Assembly (NCBI GenBank): GCA_021401465.1
Contig: JADDMT010000036.1
Coordinates: 186,001 to 250,000, forward strand
Reading direction: 5' to 3'
DNA: 64,000 nt
DNA from: Teratosphaeria epicoccoides
Lineage: Eukaryota > Ascomycota > Dothideomycetes > Mycosphaerellales > Teratosphaeriaceae
In this document: piece by piece, positions 28,575 through 39,965 of the stretch
Numbering within the stretch: the stretch's first letter is position 1
Layout of the letters: every line of letters begins with the position of its first letter
The notes under the pieces: model-generated
Database searches by the model: none
What the model was told of the DNA's origin: nothing
Seen by the model: only the letters and a program-made list of their open reading frames with translations
Position numbers and translations under genes: made by a program

Positions 28575-30894
28575 CTTCGACTTGTCTGGAATATTCAATT
28601 TCTTAGGGAGTTTGTTCTGGTAGTAAAGGGGATCGATAGTAAATGGTACCGAGATACTGTGTGAGTCCTACCTACTGATAGATGTTTGGTGCACCAGCAA
28701 AGATGTGATCATGTTCCTGTCATCAATGCAGCATCAATGTGACGACACCTCTCGTTACAGCCATGTAGCCGGGCTCGTCATTTCCAGATTGCATCTGCTG
28801 GCAACGAGAACCGATCCGAACATTGCGACTCATCAATCTGCGTTTGCACGTCACTCGCGCATCCAGCATATCATTTTCAATGAATTTAATACTTTTGAGA
28901 TTTTGAGGGATTGAAGGAAGACAGGGGATGCGATGCTGGGGCGACCAGGATCTATCGGCCAAGCTTGGACGGCATATGCATCCTGGGCTGAGGCGCACAA
29001 CGTTAGGCTGTTCATACGCTCATGGAGAAGGCATAGCAATGGCGCGACTGCCAACGGCATGTCGAGCTGGCGCTTAAGAGGGAGCCTAATGGACTATAGT
29101 CGCCATGCTGCGCGCGTGAAACATGCCACAGTATTTTGGTTAGTAAAGCTTGCCTCTCGGTCTCAGGAAATTCTGCAAATGGCGAATTTCCGACCTGCTT
29201 TCGCCTGATCGGGCAATAGTTGGTTCATCTGATGGCTCGCATCCTCCGACGAACGTGATTCGCAGAGGGCAGCGGTGTCAATGTCCTGATCGACGCATCC
29301 GATGTCGTATTATCTTCTCAAGGACTCTGTACCAGCGAGCTTTGATGCATTGGAGTCCCGGTGCTCGATCCAAAGGCCATGTGCATTGATCATCCAAAGG
29401 GCGTGTATGATGGTACCTCATCTCGGTCCTGGAATTAGATAGTCCAACCCCGGCATTGCCTCTGGTCCGAAGGATCTCATTTTCGGTGCATTTATTCAGC
29501 ACACGACGTGTGCGATGATAAAATAACGCAATAAGCTTGGCCTCCGTGCCTCGCGGGTGTTGCAGTGCGTCCCAAAATGGGGTTGTCTTTGTGCCTCGCT
29601 CGTCATGTGGCTTTAGCCTTGAAAGGACACGCGGGCGAGCAATTTCAGAGCCGCCCCGGCCCGCCTGTAAAGAAACGAGGAAAGAAAGGTGTATTCCCAC
29701 CGTCCATTGAGTCATGAACAATTCGCTGCCAGTCATTCGGCGCACAAGTTCGCTTCTTGAACTGTCAAAGGTTTTGAGTGTCGTAGAAGCTCTCACACAC
29801 ACACTTCGGCGCGGCAGCTGCACTGGTTCAAGAAACTACCGTCCTCGTGCACTTGGTTCTGCAGCGGTAGAGTGGGAACCCGCATATCTGCTTTAGACGC
29901 AGGAACCCAATGTTCCATGCGAGTGTATGTCCGGCATGTCGTACGACAAGCCAAGGAAGGGAATCTTTCTACAAACCCGTCTCCCGGGATCCTCAGAGTC
30001 TTGGAAGGTGGAGAACCCAGGCTACGTTTTGTATGGCCGGATGACCCCTGTGTCTTACGCAGGGATTGTGGGCGACTACTACGCGCTGTCAGGCTGTCAC
30101 TGCTAGTGAGCGCTTGCGAAACATCCATCTTATCTTTCCTGCTGCAAGCCATATGTCATCAATGTCTTCGATGCGCGGAAGAGGCAAAACAGACTTCGGC
30201 GATCGACACGATAGAAAGCTTCGCGTCGCGAGATCTAAGATGGTTTCACATGCCACAGAAACTTCCATAGTCTTGTTGCTGCTCAACCGCTGTCCTTGTG
30301 GCTATGGGTCTGCGCAAAAAAAGGAACGTCATCGGCGTTACGGGTACTCGCCATGCTATGTCTCCGCGTGATCCGTGTTCCCAAGCGCTGTCAAGTACAG
30401 AAGTTGCGACCAGTCAATGTGCATGTCCCTTCTTTCACGCTAGCGAAGCTGCATCTTGCATCTTTGCCTTGGCTTCCCGGCCTTCTTTTCAGGTCAACCG
30501 CTGATATTACGCACTCCATTACCATCTTTTCAAAACCTGGTCCCTATCGCTCACTTCACAGCAGCAATCTTGAGATTGTGAGATCCGCCGCCACGCAAGA
30601 GCCAGGAGAGATGCAGAACGTCCACCATCGCTGAGAGCTGACTCTGGCTTGGCGGGCATCGGGGACTGGAAGAGTGCGGATATCGGAAGCTTAGCAAGGA
30701 ACCAGGAGACAGGAGGAAAAAACATCACAACATTCCCTGCGCGTGCGAGGAAGGTATATACGCAATTCTCGAGATCCGAACTGCTTTCACTGGCCTTGTC
30801 GATTGTTGAGACCGGCCACATTCCAACGCCGTCAGGACTTCATCAGCAATACGCTCGCTTTCCAGATACAACATCCAGACATACGACTCTCGCA
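28575..30894. other. Largest gene-free stretch (2.3 kb)
   Basis: The open frames on both strands are short, overlap and show no domain or signal peptide. A short CA-dinucleotide run lies near 29794. A TATATA element at 30755-30760 lies 135 bp upstream of the channel gene start and may belong to its promoter. No transposon terminal repeat or reverse-transcriptase motif was seen. It may hold non-coding RNA or an eroded gene, but nothing can be shown. Confidence 0.4.
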
Positions 30895-33800
30895 ATGAAA
30901 ACGCGGTTAAAGTTGGTCGCGATGGCCGCAATCGCCCTGCTCTGCTGCCTTCCAGCTGTTCTGGCGGTATCGAGTGATCAATACATCTCGTATACTGGTG
31001 ATGAAGGCGACACCGTGTATCTGCTGGACGATCGAAAGCCCTCGCTCTACACCGGCAACTTTGGAGACTGTTTAGGTGATAGCTTGATCAATGTCACACG
31101 ATTCGATGCCGCATACTATCAGGACAACATGACGGTGCTGTTTCACTTGGAAGGAAGCAGCGGACTTGCAAACGAGAGCTTGATGATGTATATCGGCGTG
31201 TACGCGTATGGTGAATCACGATTTGACTTGGTCTTCAACCCCTGCCAGGCCAATATTGCGAGGTACGAGTTGGGACCGGAGGCGAGGATGAGGATGTGCT
31301 AAAGCTTGTGCAGTTTGTGCCCATTGAACAGCAGCGTGCCGATTCAAGCTGATGGCATTATTCCGGTGTCGCAAAGCGATGTATCCAACGTCCCGGACAT
31401 AGCGTACAGTATCCCGGATTTTGAAGGTGAAGCGATCCTGCGAATCTTTGCCAACAGCACGGAGAGCGAAATAGGGTGTTACTCGGCTGTGGTCACCAAC
31501 GGCAATAGTTTCGGCCAGCCCGCATCCGTAGGGACAATTCTCGGCATATTCACACTGGTCGCCATGCTTGCTTCCTTCGCGACGGCTGCCTATGGAGAGG
31601 CCGTGTCGACAATGAGACTGCATTACGCACATTCGCTGTCCGTGGGTGTGGTGTTTGCAGTCTTCCAGCACATCTTCTTCACCGGTGCATTGTCCGTGAA
31701 CTGGCCATCAGTTCTAGTCGCCTGGTGGAGCAACTTTGCTTGGGCTGGAGGCATGATCTATAGCTCCAGTATGCAGCGCAGCATTAACCACCTGATTGGT
31801 AACAACGTAGGTAACACGACTCAGGTCGGTGCTGCATCATCTGGGACGGCTCAAGACAATCTGGGAGGCGGCTACGACATCAGCATGATCTACAAACGCG
31901 CTCTGGCGATGGCCGGCAACGGCATGAACAAGCACCCGCTCGTGCGCAACATCGCATCGGAGATCTATAGGCGGACCCCCGGCACAATCCTGAAAAGAGA
32001 TGCGATGCAACACTACGCTCAACATGCTTTAGCGCGCCGCGATCTAGCAAATGCAACAACCGGATACAAGTGGTACGGTCACGCCGTGGGAGCTGGCCTA
32101 CCATTGCCTGGCAATTATTCAGGTTTTGCTGGAACGCTAGCGCAGGAAGACATCCGGACTAGCAATGCGTTCATGACTGGCTTCCTCTGGCTGATCATCT
32201 TGGTCGTACTTCTTGTTGGCGCTCTGATGGCCTTCAAATGGGCTTTAGAGGGACTGGCGCGCATCAAGTGGATGAAGCAAGATCGCTTGAAGTTCTTCCG
32301 TGATCACTGGCTCGGCTACAGCGCCTGTCTCGCACTCCGCATTTGCTTCTTGGCCTTCTTCATGATGATGTTCCTGACTATGTTCGAATTCACCTATAGC
32401 TCAAGTGGAGGGGTCAAGGCTATCGCGGCCATTGTCTTCATCATCTTCTTTGTCGGCATACCTCTAGCTGCTGCTTACGCGGTTCTCTACAAGCTGCACA
32501 TTGACACCAAGGACGAGCGAGCTACGAGGTTCCGTGTTGAGCGTAAGACGCTTATGGGCAGAGTTCCTTGGTTTGGCGTCACCAGACTGCACAACGACAG
32601 CCGACACGGTGAACGTGATGCAGCAGCGACAGGTAGCAAGAGCATCAAACCATTCTGGAGGCGCATGTCCTCACACGGTAGTATCGACAGCACGCGAGTG
32701 GACCCGCACAGCATTCACGACAACGAGGAATACATTATCAAGTTTGGCTGGCTTGCGGCACGGTTCAGACGCACACGATGGTGGTTCTTCACGGTATGGA
32801 TCTTTTATGAGTTCCTACGCGCCGTCTTATATGGAGGCGCGTCTGGCTACCCACTGGCGCAAGTCTTTGGACTGCTAGTGATTGAATTCTTGGCCTTCCT
32901 TTTCATCATTTGGGCGCGGCCATTTGAGGGACAGCGACTCAACATCCTGGTCGTATATTGTCTGGGCTTCAGCAAAGTTGCTTCAGTGGCCCTGTCAGCA
33001 GCCTTTGACACACAGTTCAATCTACAACGAATCACCACAACTATCATCGGCATTGTCATGATCGTCATACAAGGTATCTTGACGATCATCACGATGGTCG
33101 CAATCATTGTCGGAGCCATCAGCAGCTACATGTCCGTGTCCAGGAACCGTGCAACCTTCAGACCAAAGAGATGGCAGGAGTTACGGGAAAAGTACTTCGA
33201 TCATTTGGATCGTGTGCTCAACGACCTTCCGTCGCCACCGAAAGAAAAGCCAGCTCCTAAACCAGAGCCTGAAGAGCCCAGAGAGCCATATTTTGAGATG
33301 AAGAGCGTTCGACGGCAAGCCAAGATTGAGGATGAAGACACCGAACTCACAACCGATGTATATGCTCGCGACCCGGCAGCGTCAACTCACAGTGTCAATG
33401 ACGAAGTGCAGACACCAGAAAAGGGTCACAGTGATGGTGAAGACGTCAAGAATGTTGCGAGAACTCCAGTCGGCGCTGGCAGGAAACGCGCAGCCAGTCG
33501 AGCAACAAGCATGCGAAGCTTTAGTCAGACCAGCCTGCCTTTCGGCGCGCGACCTCATCGCCAGTCATGGTCTACTCGGGATTTCAGCGACTACTATGGC
33601 GGCGACGGACCATCCCAGCCGGTCGACATGACAAGAGACCTAGCGGAGGATGTCGAGCTGCCCCAAACTCTAGCACGAAGCAAGCCTCGTCACTCTTGGG
33701 CCCCGTCGCGGAACTCCATGATCTCAAATCACAAAGTCCGAGCGCAAGCTAGTAACGACAGTCTCCGCTTTGGTGGCAAGGTAAGCACAAGAGACACGAT

Positions 33801-34035
33801 TGGGGACGTGCCTCCTCCGCCCATTCGACCTCGAGCTGGTACTATCGGCTCTACGCATAGCGGAAGGCAGGAGCCGAGCCTCGGTGCCGGTGGGAGTACA
33901 GACAGGCTGGGCGTGGGCGACATCTTCTCGGACCCCCAGCCAGGCAGTGAAAGGAATAGTAGACATCCTCTCTTGACGCCAGCTAATGAGCAAGAGGAAT
34001 GGGCACTAAATGCGAGGCCCTCTATGAATCAGTAG
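30895..34035 (+). CDS. FLC/TRP-like membrane channel (ML domain plus TRP domain)
   Basis: Exons are 30895-31262 and 31314-34035 with a 51-nt intron, giving 1029 aa. It opens with a signal peptide (LKLVAMAAIALLCCLPAVLA). An extracellular/lumenal ML-like TRP_N domain of about 200 residues follows, with paired cysteines and N-glycosylation sites; the splice restores NPCQANIAS-LCPLNSSVP. A fungal TRP-like membrane domain comes next, with about nine hydrophobic helices between residues 200 and 760 (for example FMTGFLWLIILVVLLVGALM and IAAIVFIIFFVGIPLAAAYA). The C-terminal 280 residues are cytosolic, disordered and rich in S, P and charged residues. This is the architecture of Flc1-3 of yeast and Pkd2 of fission yeast, linked to FAD transport to the ER, calcium homeostasis and cell-wall integrity. 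Which of these applies here is unknown. Confidence 0.92.
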
Positions 34036-34591
34036 AGGTCCTTGAATTCAAGCCGACAGCAACTTCAGCAATTCAGCATGCATAGCACAGCAGAGCATCA
34101 CGGCGCACTTGATCAAGTTTGGCGGACTCGGCATTTGGTTTACGAAGACCTTCTTCTCACAGCGTATGAGACCACGAAGAACGAAGCAAAAGGCTGGCCT
34201 TAGTTGAGGTCAGATCAGTATGTGCTCCTCTGATAGAGTTGGCTGGATAAGGCATGTGGAGTGAGCAGAAGCTTTATGATGGCTTCAAATAGATTCTTGA
34301 AGATGTGCATAATGAAACATTAATCCCGGATACTTTCTGTTGTTGTAGCTATGTTCGCTATCTTGGCATTTGTCCCGTTTCCATTAACGGTGGACAGTCA
34401 AAAGCCCCCACTTGCCCTGCGTTCCACGCTACTGCTACAGTCACAAACGTTGGATTGAGTCATGATGAGAAAGCTCGATGTTGGAGAGCACGCCGCGCAT
34501 ATGATCTCGTTCACCATAAACACATTTCTGACGAGGCGCGAGCCAAATCCTTCTTGATGCCATGACGCCTCTGCCGCCACCTTTTATTCAC
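34036..34591. other. Convergent 3' intergenic region
   Basis: This lies between the 3' ends of the channel gene and ADE4. Nothing supported. Confidence 0.4.
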
Positions 34592-36358
34592 TCAATCCCC
34601 ATCCGCAAGGTTGTATATGGCCGGATCTTGCGCATCCCACTTCTTCCTCTGCTTCTCACCGTTTGTCGCACCTGCCTGAACCAGACCCTGTAGCTTGTCC
34701 ACCTTTTGCCTTTTCGGAAGGCGTGCCTCTCCATCAGAACCGCTGTCTCTCGCAACAACATCGCCGTGATCGTTCACGTCAACGCCATGAGCTGCGATCT
34801 TCACCTGCTCTGGGTCCGCCACACCTTGTGCCACCGCGTCACGGGCTTTCTCCATCGTCTTCAACTTCTTAGCCTCGCCGCGCACGCGTTCCAGGTGCTG
34901 CAAGTATTCGTCTGGGACTGGTGTGACGTACTTGCCGCAAAAGACGCCGACTTCGAAGTTTTGTGTCGCTGGATCTCGTGGCGACTCTTGCGCGCAAGAT
35001 GACTCGAGGTCGGAGAGACTCTGATAAACGACGGCGTCGGCGCCGATATGCTTGGCGATGTCGTTGCTGTCGCGTTCGTGAGCGACAAGCTCTGAAGGTG
35101 ATGCGAGATCGATGCCATAGATGTGGGCGTTGGTGATGGGAGGTGCGCAGCTACTGAAGTAAACCTTCTTGGCGCCGGCTTCTCGAGCCATGATGACGAT
35201 CTCGCGTGATGTGGTACCGCGTACGATGCTGTCGTCGACTAACAGCACATTTTTATCCTTGAACTCGACGGGTATCGCGTTCAATTTGGCGCGCACCCCA
35301 CGTTGCCGCGCCTTTTGCGAGGGCATGATAAAGGTGCGGAAGATGTATCGGTTCTTGACGAAGCCCTGGCAGTAAGGCTTCTTAAGATGCTTACTGACAG
35401 CGTATGCAGAGACAAGCGAAGTCTCTGGGATAGGAATCACAGCATCAATGCCCTTGAGTTCTCCAGGGGTAAGCTGCTGCTTGATGGTCTCAGCCAGTCG
35501 GTACCCCATCAGTTGCCGGGATCGGTACACAGAGATGCCGTCAATGATGCTCTCCGGTCGAGCGAAGTAGACGTATTCGAAGATGTCGGGTGCGTAGTTC
35601 TGCTGAGGGCTGACTTGCGCAAATACAGGAGCCTTGCCACGCTCGATAATGACGGCTTGGCCGGGCAGGATATCTCTGACGTCGCTGTAGCCATTTTGGC
35701 TCAACGCAACAGACTCGGATGCCATCATGTAGTCCTTGCCCTCGCTGTCGGTGGACGCACGTTCGCCAATCACCATCGGGCGGATTCCGTACGAATCTCT
35801 GAATCCGATCAAGCCAAACCCAGCGATCATCGCAGTGCAGGCCCAGCCACCTTTGCATCGATTGTACATTCGCTCCAACGCCGAGAAACAATCTGATGCG
35901 TTGACACGCGCCTTACCAGTCAAATTCAGTTCGTCAGCGAAAATGTTGAGCATGAGCTCCGAGTCGGACTCCGTGTTGATGTGCCGATGAGCCTCCTTGT
36001 CGAGGTACTCCTTGAGCTCAGGCGCATTGATCAGATTGCCATTATGCGTAAAGCTGATGCCGTACGGCGAATTGACGTAGAATGGTTGAGCCTCGCTATT
36101 GGCGGATGACCCAGCAGTTGGATATCTCAGATGGCCGAGTCCCATGTAGCCTGGCAGGTCTGCAACTCGCTGACCATCGTGGAAGACCTTCGATGCGAGT
36201 CCGTTACCTTTGCATTGGAAGATCTTGCCTGCTCTGCCACAGACTGAAATCCCGCAAGCATCCTGTCCTCTATGCTGTAGGTAGTAAAGCGCTTGATGTA
36301 ATTCCGGCGCAGCATCTTGGTCTGCTGAGGCCAGGATGACAGCCAGAATCCCGCACAT
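34592..36358 (-). CDS. ADE4: Amidophosphoribosyltransferase (first step of purine synthesis)
   Basis: Single exon, 588 aa. It starts MCGILAV, so Cys2 becomes the N-terminal nucleophile of the class II glutamine amidotransferase domain after Met removal. RYPTAGSSANSEAQPF and HNGNLIN are the glutaminase site blocks. The phosphoribosyltransferase domain has the PRPP loop VLLVDDSIVRGTTS and the flanking RPESIIDG, GFVKNRYIFRTFI and SSCAPPITNAHIYGID segments. It converts PRPP and glutamine to phosphoribosylamine, the committed and feedback-inhibited step of de novo purine synthesis. The last 90 residues (after PVPDEYLQHL) are a charged extension, typical of fungi. The gene is divergent from the DNA methyltransferase gene over 1.3 kb. 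Confidence 0.97.
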   Translation of the reverse strand: MCGILAVILASADQDAAPELHQALYYLQHRGQDACGISVCGRAGKIFQCKGNGLASKVFHDGQRVADLPGYMGLGHLRYPTAGSSANSEAQPFYVNSPYGISFTHNGNLINAPELKEYLDKEAHRHINTESDSELMLNIFADELNLTGKARVNASDCFSALERMYNRCKGGWACTAMIAGFGLIGFRDSYGIRPMVIGERASTDSEGKDYMMASESVALSQNGYSDVRDILPGQAVIIERGKAPVFAQVSPQQNYAPDIFEYVYFARPESIIDGISVYRSRQLMGYRLAETIKQQLTPGELKGIDAVIPIPETSLVSAYAVSKHLKKPYCQGFVKNRYIFRTFIMPSQKARQRGVRAKLNAIPVEFKDKNVLLVDDSIVRGTTSREIVIMAREAGAKKVYFSSCAPPITNAHIYGIDLASPSELVAHERDSNDIAKHIGADAVVYQSLSDLESSCAQESPRDPATQNFEVGVFCGKYVTPVPDEYLQHLERVRGEAKKLKTMEKARDAVAQGVADPEQVKIAAHGVDVNDHGDVVARDSGSDGEARLPKRQKVDKLQGLVQAGATNGEKQRKKWDAQDPAIYNLADGD

Positions 36359-37694
36359 GGTTGCTGCCCGCCGAATCCAACAACAATATGCACGTCGGTA
36401 GAGAGGATGAAAAACAGCCGAGTCCGACAGCGAATTTGATGAAAGTTGTCGCGGGGGATGAACGACAGGGAGGAGAATCGGAACAACTTGCTAGATTATC
36501 GAGCGCATCTAAAATCAATTTTCGCCCAGCGCTCGGTCGAGCGTTCGTCTGGCGGCGTTTGTCTTGTTTCATCTTACATTCGCCATCTTGAGAGATCGAG
36601 GATATCTTTCTAGCTGTCTGGGGCAGATCGGATGATCCTCGGAACGTGCAGCAAGCCAACCTCGCTCGGGCTTGCAACTTCACTCCGTGACTTCACGTTG
36701 TCGAATCGCACTCGAGACGAAGTTTTTGTGATGATCATGGTGGCGCACACTCGAGGAGGACGGTCAGGAAGATGATGAAACCTCGGTATTGCTGGCAAGG
36801 CATGCTCGTGGCCGACCGCTCTCAGACACTCCGAGTCAACCAGCAAGCTCTGTGAACATGTACACTCCTGCTGATGGCGAAGAACGCAATCCCACACGAT
36901 GCGAAAGGCCATGGGCTAAATAGCCAACGGCCAATGAGAGTTGAAGGCCAATACATGTGAGATCGGTTCGATTCCTCCCATTGACATGAGGCCTCATTTA
37001 CGGAGCACGTTCCCATCACTTGACCAGACGCAAGAAGTCACATTCCACGTTCATTAGATTAAGGACTAACCGCGGAGCGCTCTTTGCGGTGTGGAATCAC
37101 TTTTGAGTCAGTGATGAGGATGCCCGCGTTGCTGCCTTTCCGATCACACGCTGCCAATCCCCCTCGACTGGCCAGCTTATGTTTCTCGGATCCTGACAAT
37201 GCGAGAAATTATCTTGCTCGAGCTGACTGAATTCGTGGTGATCGTTGCCCAAAGTCGTACTGATCATATCCTGGGATTGCCTGCATGGCTTCCTGCCTCT
37301 TTTGGCAGGTGCGTTTGCCCAAGTACGACACGGCTGCTTTGTTGCACACTTGTTGATGACATGTGGTACGAGACCCGGCAGCATGTCTTCACCGAACGTT
37401 CGCTATATCTCGCCGTCACTGGAAACTGGAGTCTCCAGTAGGTAGCGATGCGACAACAACAACAACACTCGAGTGGAGTTTGTTCGCACGGGCCGCTATT
37501 TCCGTGCTTGTGCAACATCAAACTCAGACATTGTTTGAATAGCTCACTGATCCTTTCTACATCGTCGCCGGCTTCACGACATCGCTTCCTCATTCTCGAC
37601 ATCGCCCGCAGAGTACGACAAAACACCATAAGACTACTTGTGAGTATTTTCATTCAACCCCATCACGCTGAGCTGACTCAGATGGTGTCAGACC
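36359..37694. promoter_or_regulatory. Divergent intergenic region ADE4 / RID-like gene
   Basis: A 1.3-kb region holding both promoters. No coding region was seen. A short CAA repeat occurs near 37455-37468. A single TGAGTCA at 37104-37110 matches the Gcn4/CpcA/AP-1 site, but one such 7-mer is expected by chance here. Confidence 0.35.
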
Positions 37695-39634
37695 ATGGCC
37701 CGTGGCTTCACTGGCTCCCTTCAGGGGCATAGCATCGACATCAATGGGTCCGACGTAGGCTTTCTTCGCGACTCATCGATTGAAGCTGAGGAAGAAGTGG
37801 TCTACTTGCCCTATGGTCCCACTATAAACTCAGCAAAGGCTCCATCTGGGACAATCGTCGAGTTCGGCAAATGTGTTGAGTTTTATGACGGCGACTTCTT
37901 CCTTGTCAAATCGCTTGTACAGACAGCGGGGAACGAGATACTAATGAGGGGCGTCCGGCTCCAGCGCACATGCCGATGCGATGACATGCTTCCAAAGAAA
38001 TTGAATGAGGTTGCAATGATTCTGCGGGCAGACTCCCATGGGAATACAGATCCGAAAGTTGATCAGTGCTTGGTCACTATGCCAATTACATTGGTAATGT
38101 GCGAGCGCAAGCTGATCCTGACCAATTTTCGCTTCCCGCAGGCCAGCTTCCGTGAGCTGGTGCGTGACTATTACAACGAAGATAGTCAGTACCTCAAAGT
38201 GAAAGCACTAGAGACCGGGCCTCTAGTCTGCAGATGGAAGTGGATAACATTCTACGACTATGTGAACAAAAAAGTGACGATGGAAGAGCTCGTTCAACTT
38301 CGACAGTCTGAGTGTGATGCAAGCGCAAGCATGCCAGACGTGCTTATTGCAAAGCAACTGCGCAGGGGCCCGTCTACAACAACGTACAAGTCCGTCGCTA
38401 TGCCCGGCAAGGGCAAGAAGCGTCTATGGAAAGAGAACGAGATCGATCTCACATGCGAAGACGAAGACGCCCAGATCTACGATAGGATTGAGACGTCGAG
38501 CACTCGCAAAGTCAAGTCAGCGCGGCAATCACTGAGTGTTGTCAGTGAACGCTGCAAATTCGCTCCAAGCTCTATATTGTCTCACTTCACCTCGACGAAG
38601 CCTACACAGCGGCAGCAGGCAAATGCATTTGACCGGTCCAGGTACACTTACGGCGACATCTGCGCAGGTGCCGGAGGCATGGCGTCAGGAGCTAAGCAGG
38701 CCGGTTTGCGCGCCAGATTTCTGCTTGATCACTGGTCCGACGCTTGCCAGACACTTCGACTGAACTTCCCAGACTCCAAGGTCATGGAAAAGGACATCCA
38801 TGATTTCTGCACGAATCCACGGCGTAGCTACCAAGTCGACGTGCTGCACGTTAGCTTCCCGTGTCAGCCTCACTCGCCAGTGCACACCAGACCTGGATCA
38901 AGAGACGAGGCGAATGTAGCAACGGGATACTCTGTGCTACCAATCTTTGACATTTGCAAGCCAAGGATTGCTACTTTCGAGCAGACTCCAGGCATCCGCA
39001 CGCACCGTGGCGGTGGGCACTTCCGTGCCCTCGTCCAGCAAATCACGGCTGCTGGCTACTCTGTGGCCTGGCGCAATCTTAACTTCGCGGAGTCCGGAAA
39101 TCCTCAGGCAAGATCGAGATTGATCATCATAGCAGCTGGGTAAGTTCTGCGCATGACGTGCCACTTCTCAATGGTCACACCGCTGACAGATATTCTAGAC
39201 CGGGTGAGAAGCTACCACCATTTCCTCAGCCAACTCATGGCCTTAGGCGAGGACTGCAGCCGTATACAACCATTTGGGATGTGCTCCAGCTGGTCCCAGC
39301 ACGCGACGAGCCACACATGTTGCAGAGCACGGAGAAACAGGGTGCTCCTTACAGCCCCCATCAGCCTCTGAAGAGGGTGATTACTTGCTCTGGTGGCGAT
39401 GACGATTTACATCCTAAAGGCACCCGGTCCTTCACTGTGCGAGAGCTGGCGTTACTTCAAACGTTCCCAGCTACGCACCGATTCTTTGGTACTAAGACGA
39501 GCATGAGAAAGCAGATTGGAAATGCGGTTCCAAGCTGCTTTGGGAAGGCGTTGTTCGAGTCGATCACGCAGTCGCTCCGCGAGACCGATCGGGAGAATGC
39601 AGCATACAAGCCGGAAACCATTGAGATAGATTAG
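37695..39634 (+). CDS. RID-type cytosine-5 DNA methyltransferase
   Basis: Exons are 37695-39139 and 39199-39634 with a 59-nt intron, giving 626 aa. The N-terminal 300 residues contain a BAH-like region (GKCVEFYDGDFFLVKSLVQT) and a linker. The catalytic part has motif I YGDICAGAGGMASGAKQAGL and motif IV FPCQPHSPVHT with catalytic Cys390. Motif VI reads EQT (from Glu429) instead of ENV, a hallmark of the fungal Masc1/RID subgroup. NLNFAESGNPQARSRLIIIA is motif VIII, and RELALLQTFP with KQIGNAVP are motifs IX and X, in exon 2. RID in Neurospora is needed for repeat-induced point mutation (RIP), and Masc1 in Ascobolus for MIP. Activity here is unknown, but all catalytic motifs are present. Confidence 0.93.
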
Positions 39635-39965
39635 GGTCGCGTTTCAGAGCGTGTCGAGAGGACTTTGGAAATACGCAGCGCTACGACACGATCATTACTG
39701 GCGAAGAATGTTTAGCACGAACGGAGGCTTCCTGCTGGATGGGCAGGTAGTCGTGACGGTAGGCGTCGTATTGTGATTAGGAAGATTCAGCGCAACTGCG
39801 TCACTTGTTGCCGCTAGAGATACAGCGTTCAACTAATTCATGCAGTCTGTTCAGTCTGGCGAGCTATTCAGCGCTCGGGTATCAAATAGTGACACGACAA
39901 TATCCAACCAGCCTTGCATCACCACAATCGCTACTCGGCGTCCTTCTCCAGTCAGGAAGCGACTC
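39635..39965. other. Convergent 3' intergenic region
   Basis: About 330 bp between the RID-like and TFIIF beta stop codons. Nothing supported. Confidence 0.4.

Noticed and set aside
29278..29823. 181-codon minus-strand open frame in the gene-free stretch
   Set aside because: The composition is arginine- and serine-rich as in chance frames of GC-rich DNA, it overlaps other frames, and no family is recognised.
36955..36985. Perfect-looking B box GGTTCGATTCC
   Set aside because: The flanking bases do not form a T stem, and no A box or cloverleaf is present upstream.
37104..37110. TGAGTCA Gcn4/CpcA/AP-1 site upstream of ADE4 and the RID-like gene
   Set aside because: The same 7-mer also occurs at 34456 and 41146. 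About this number or more is expected by chance in 64 kb, so it has no weight alone.
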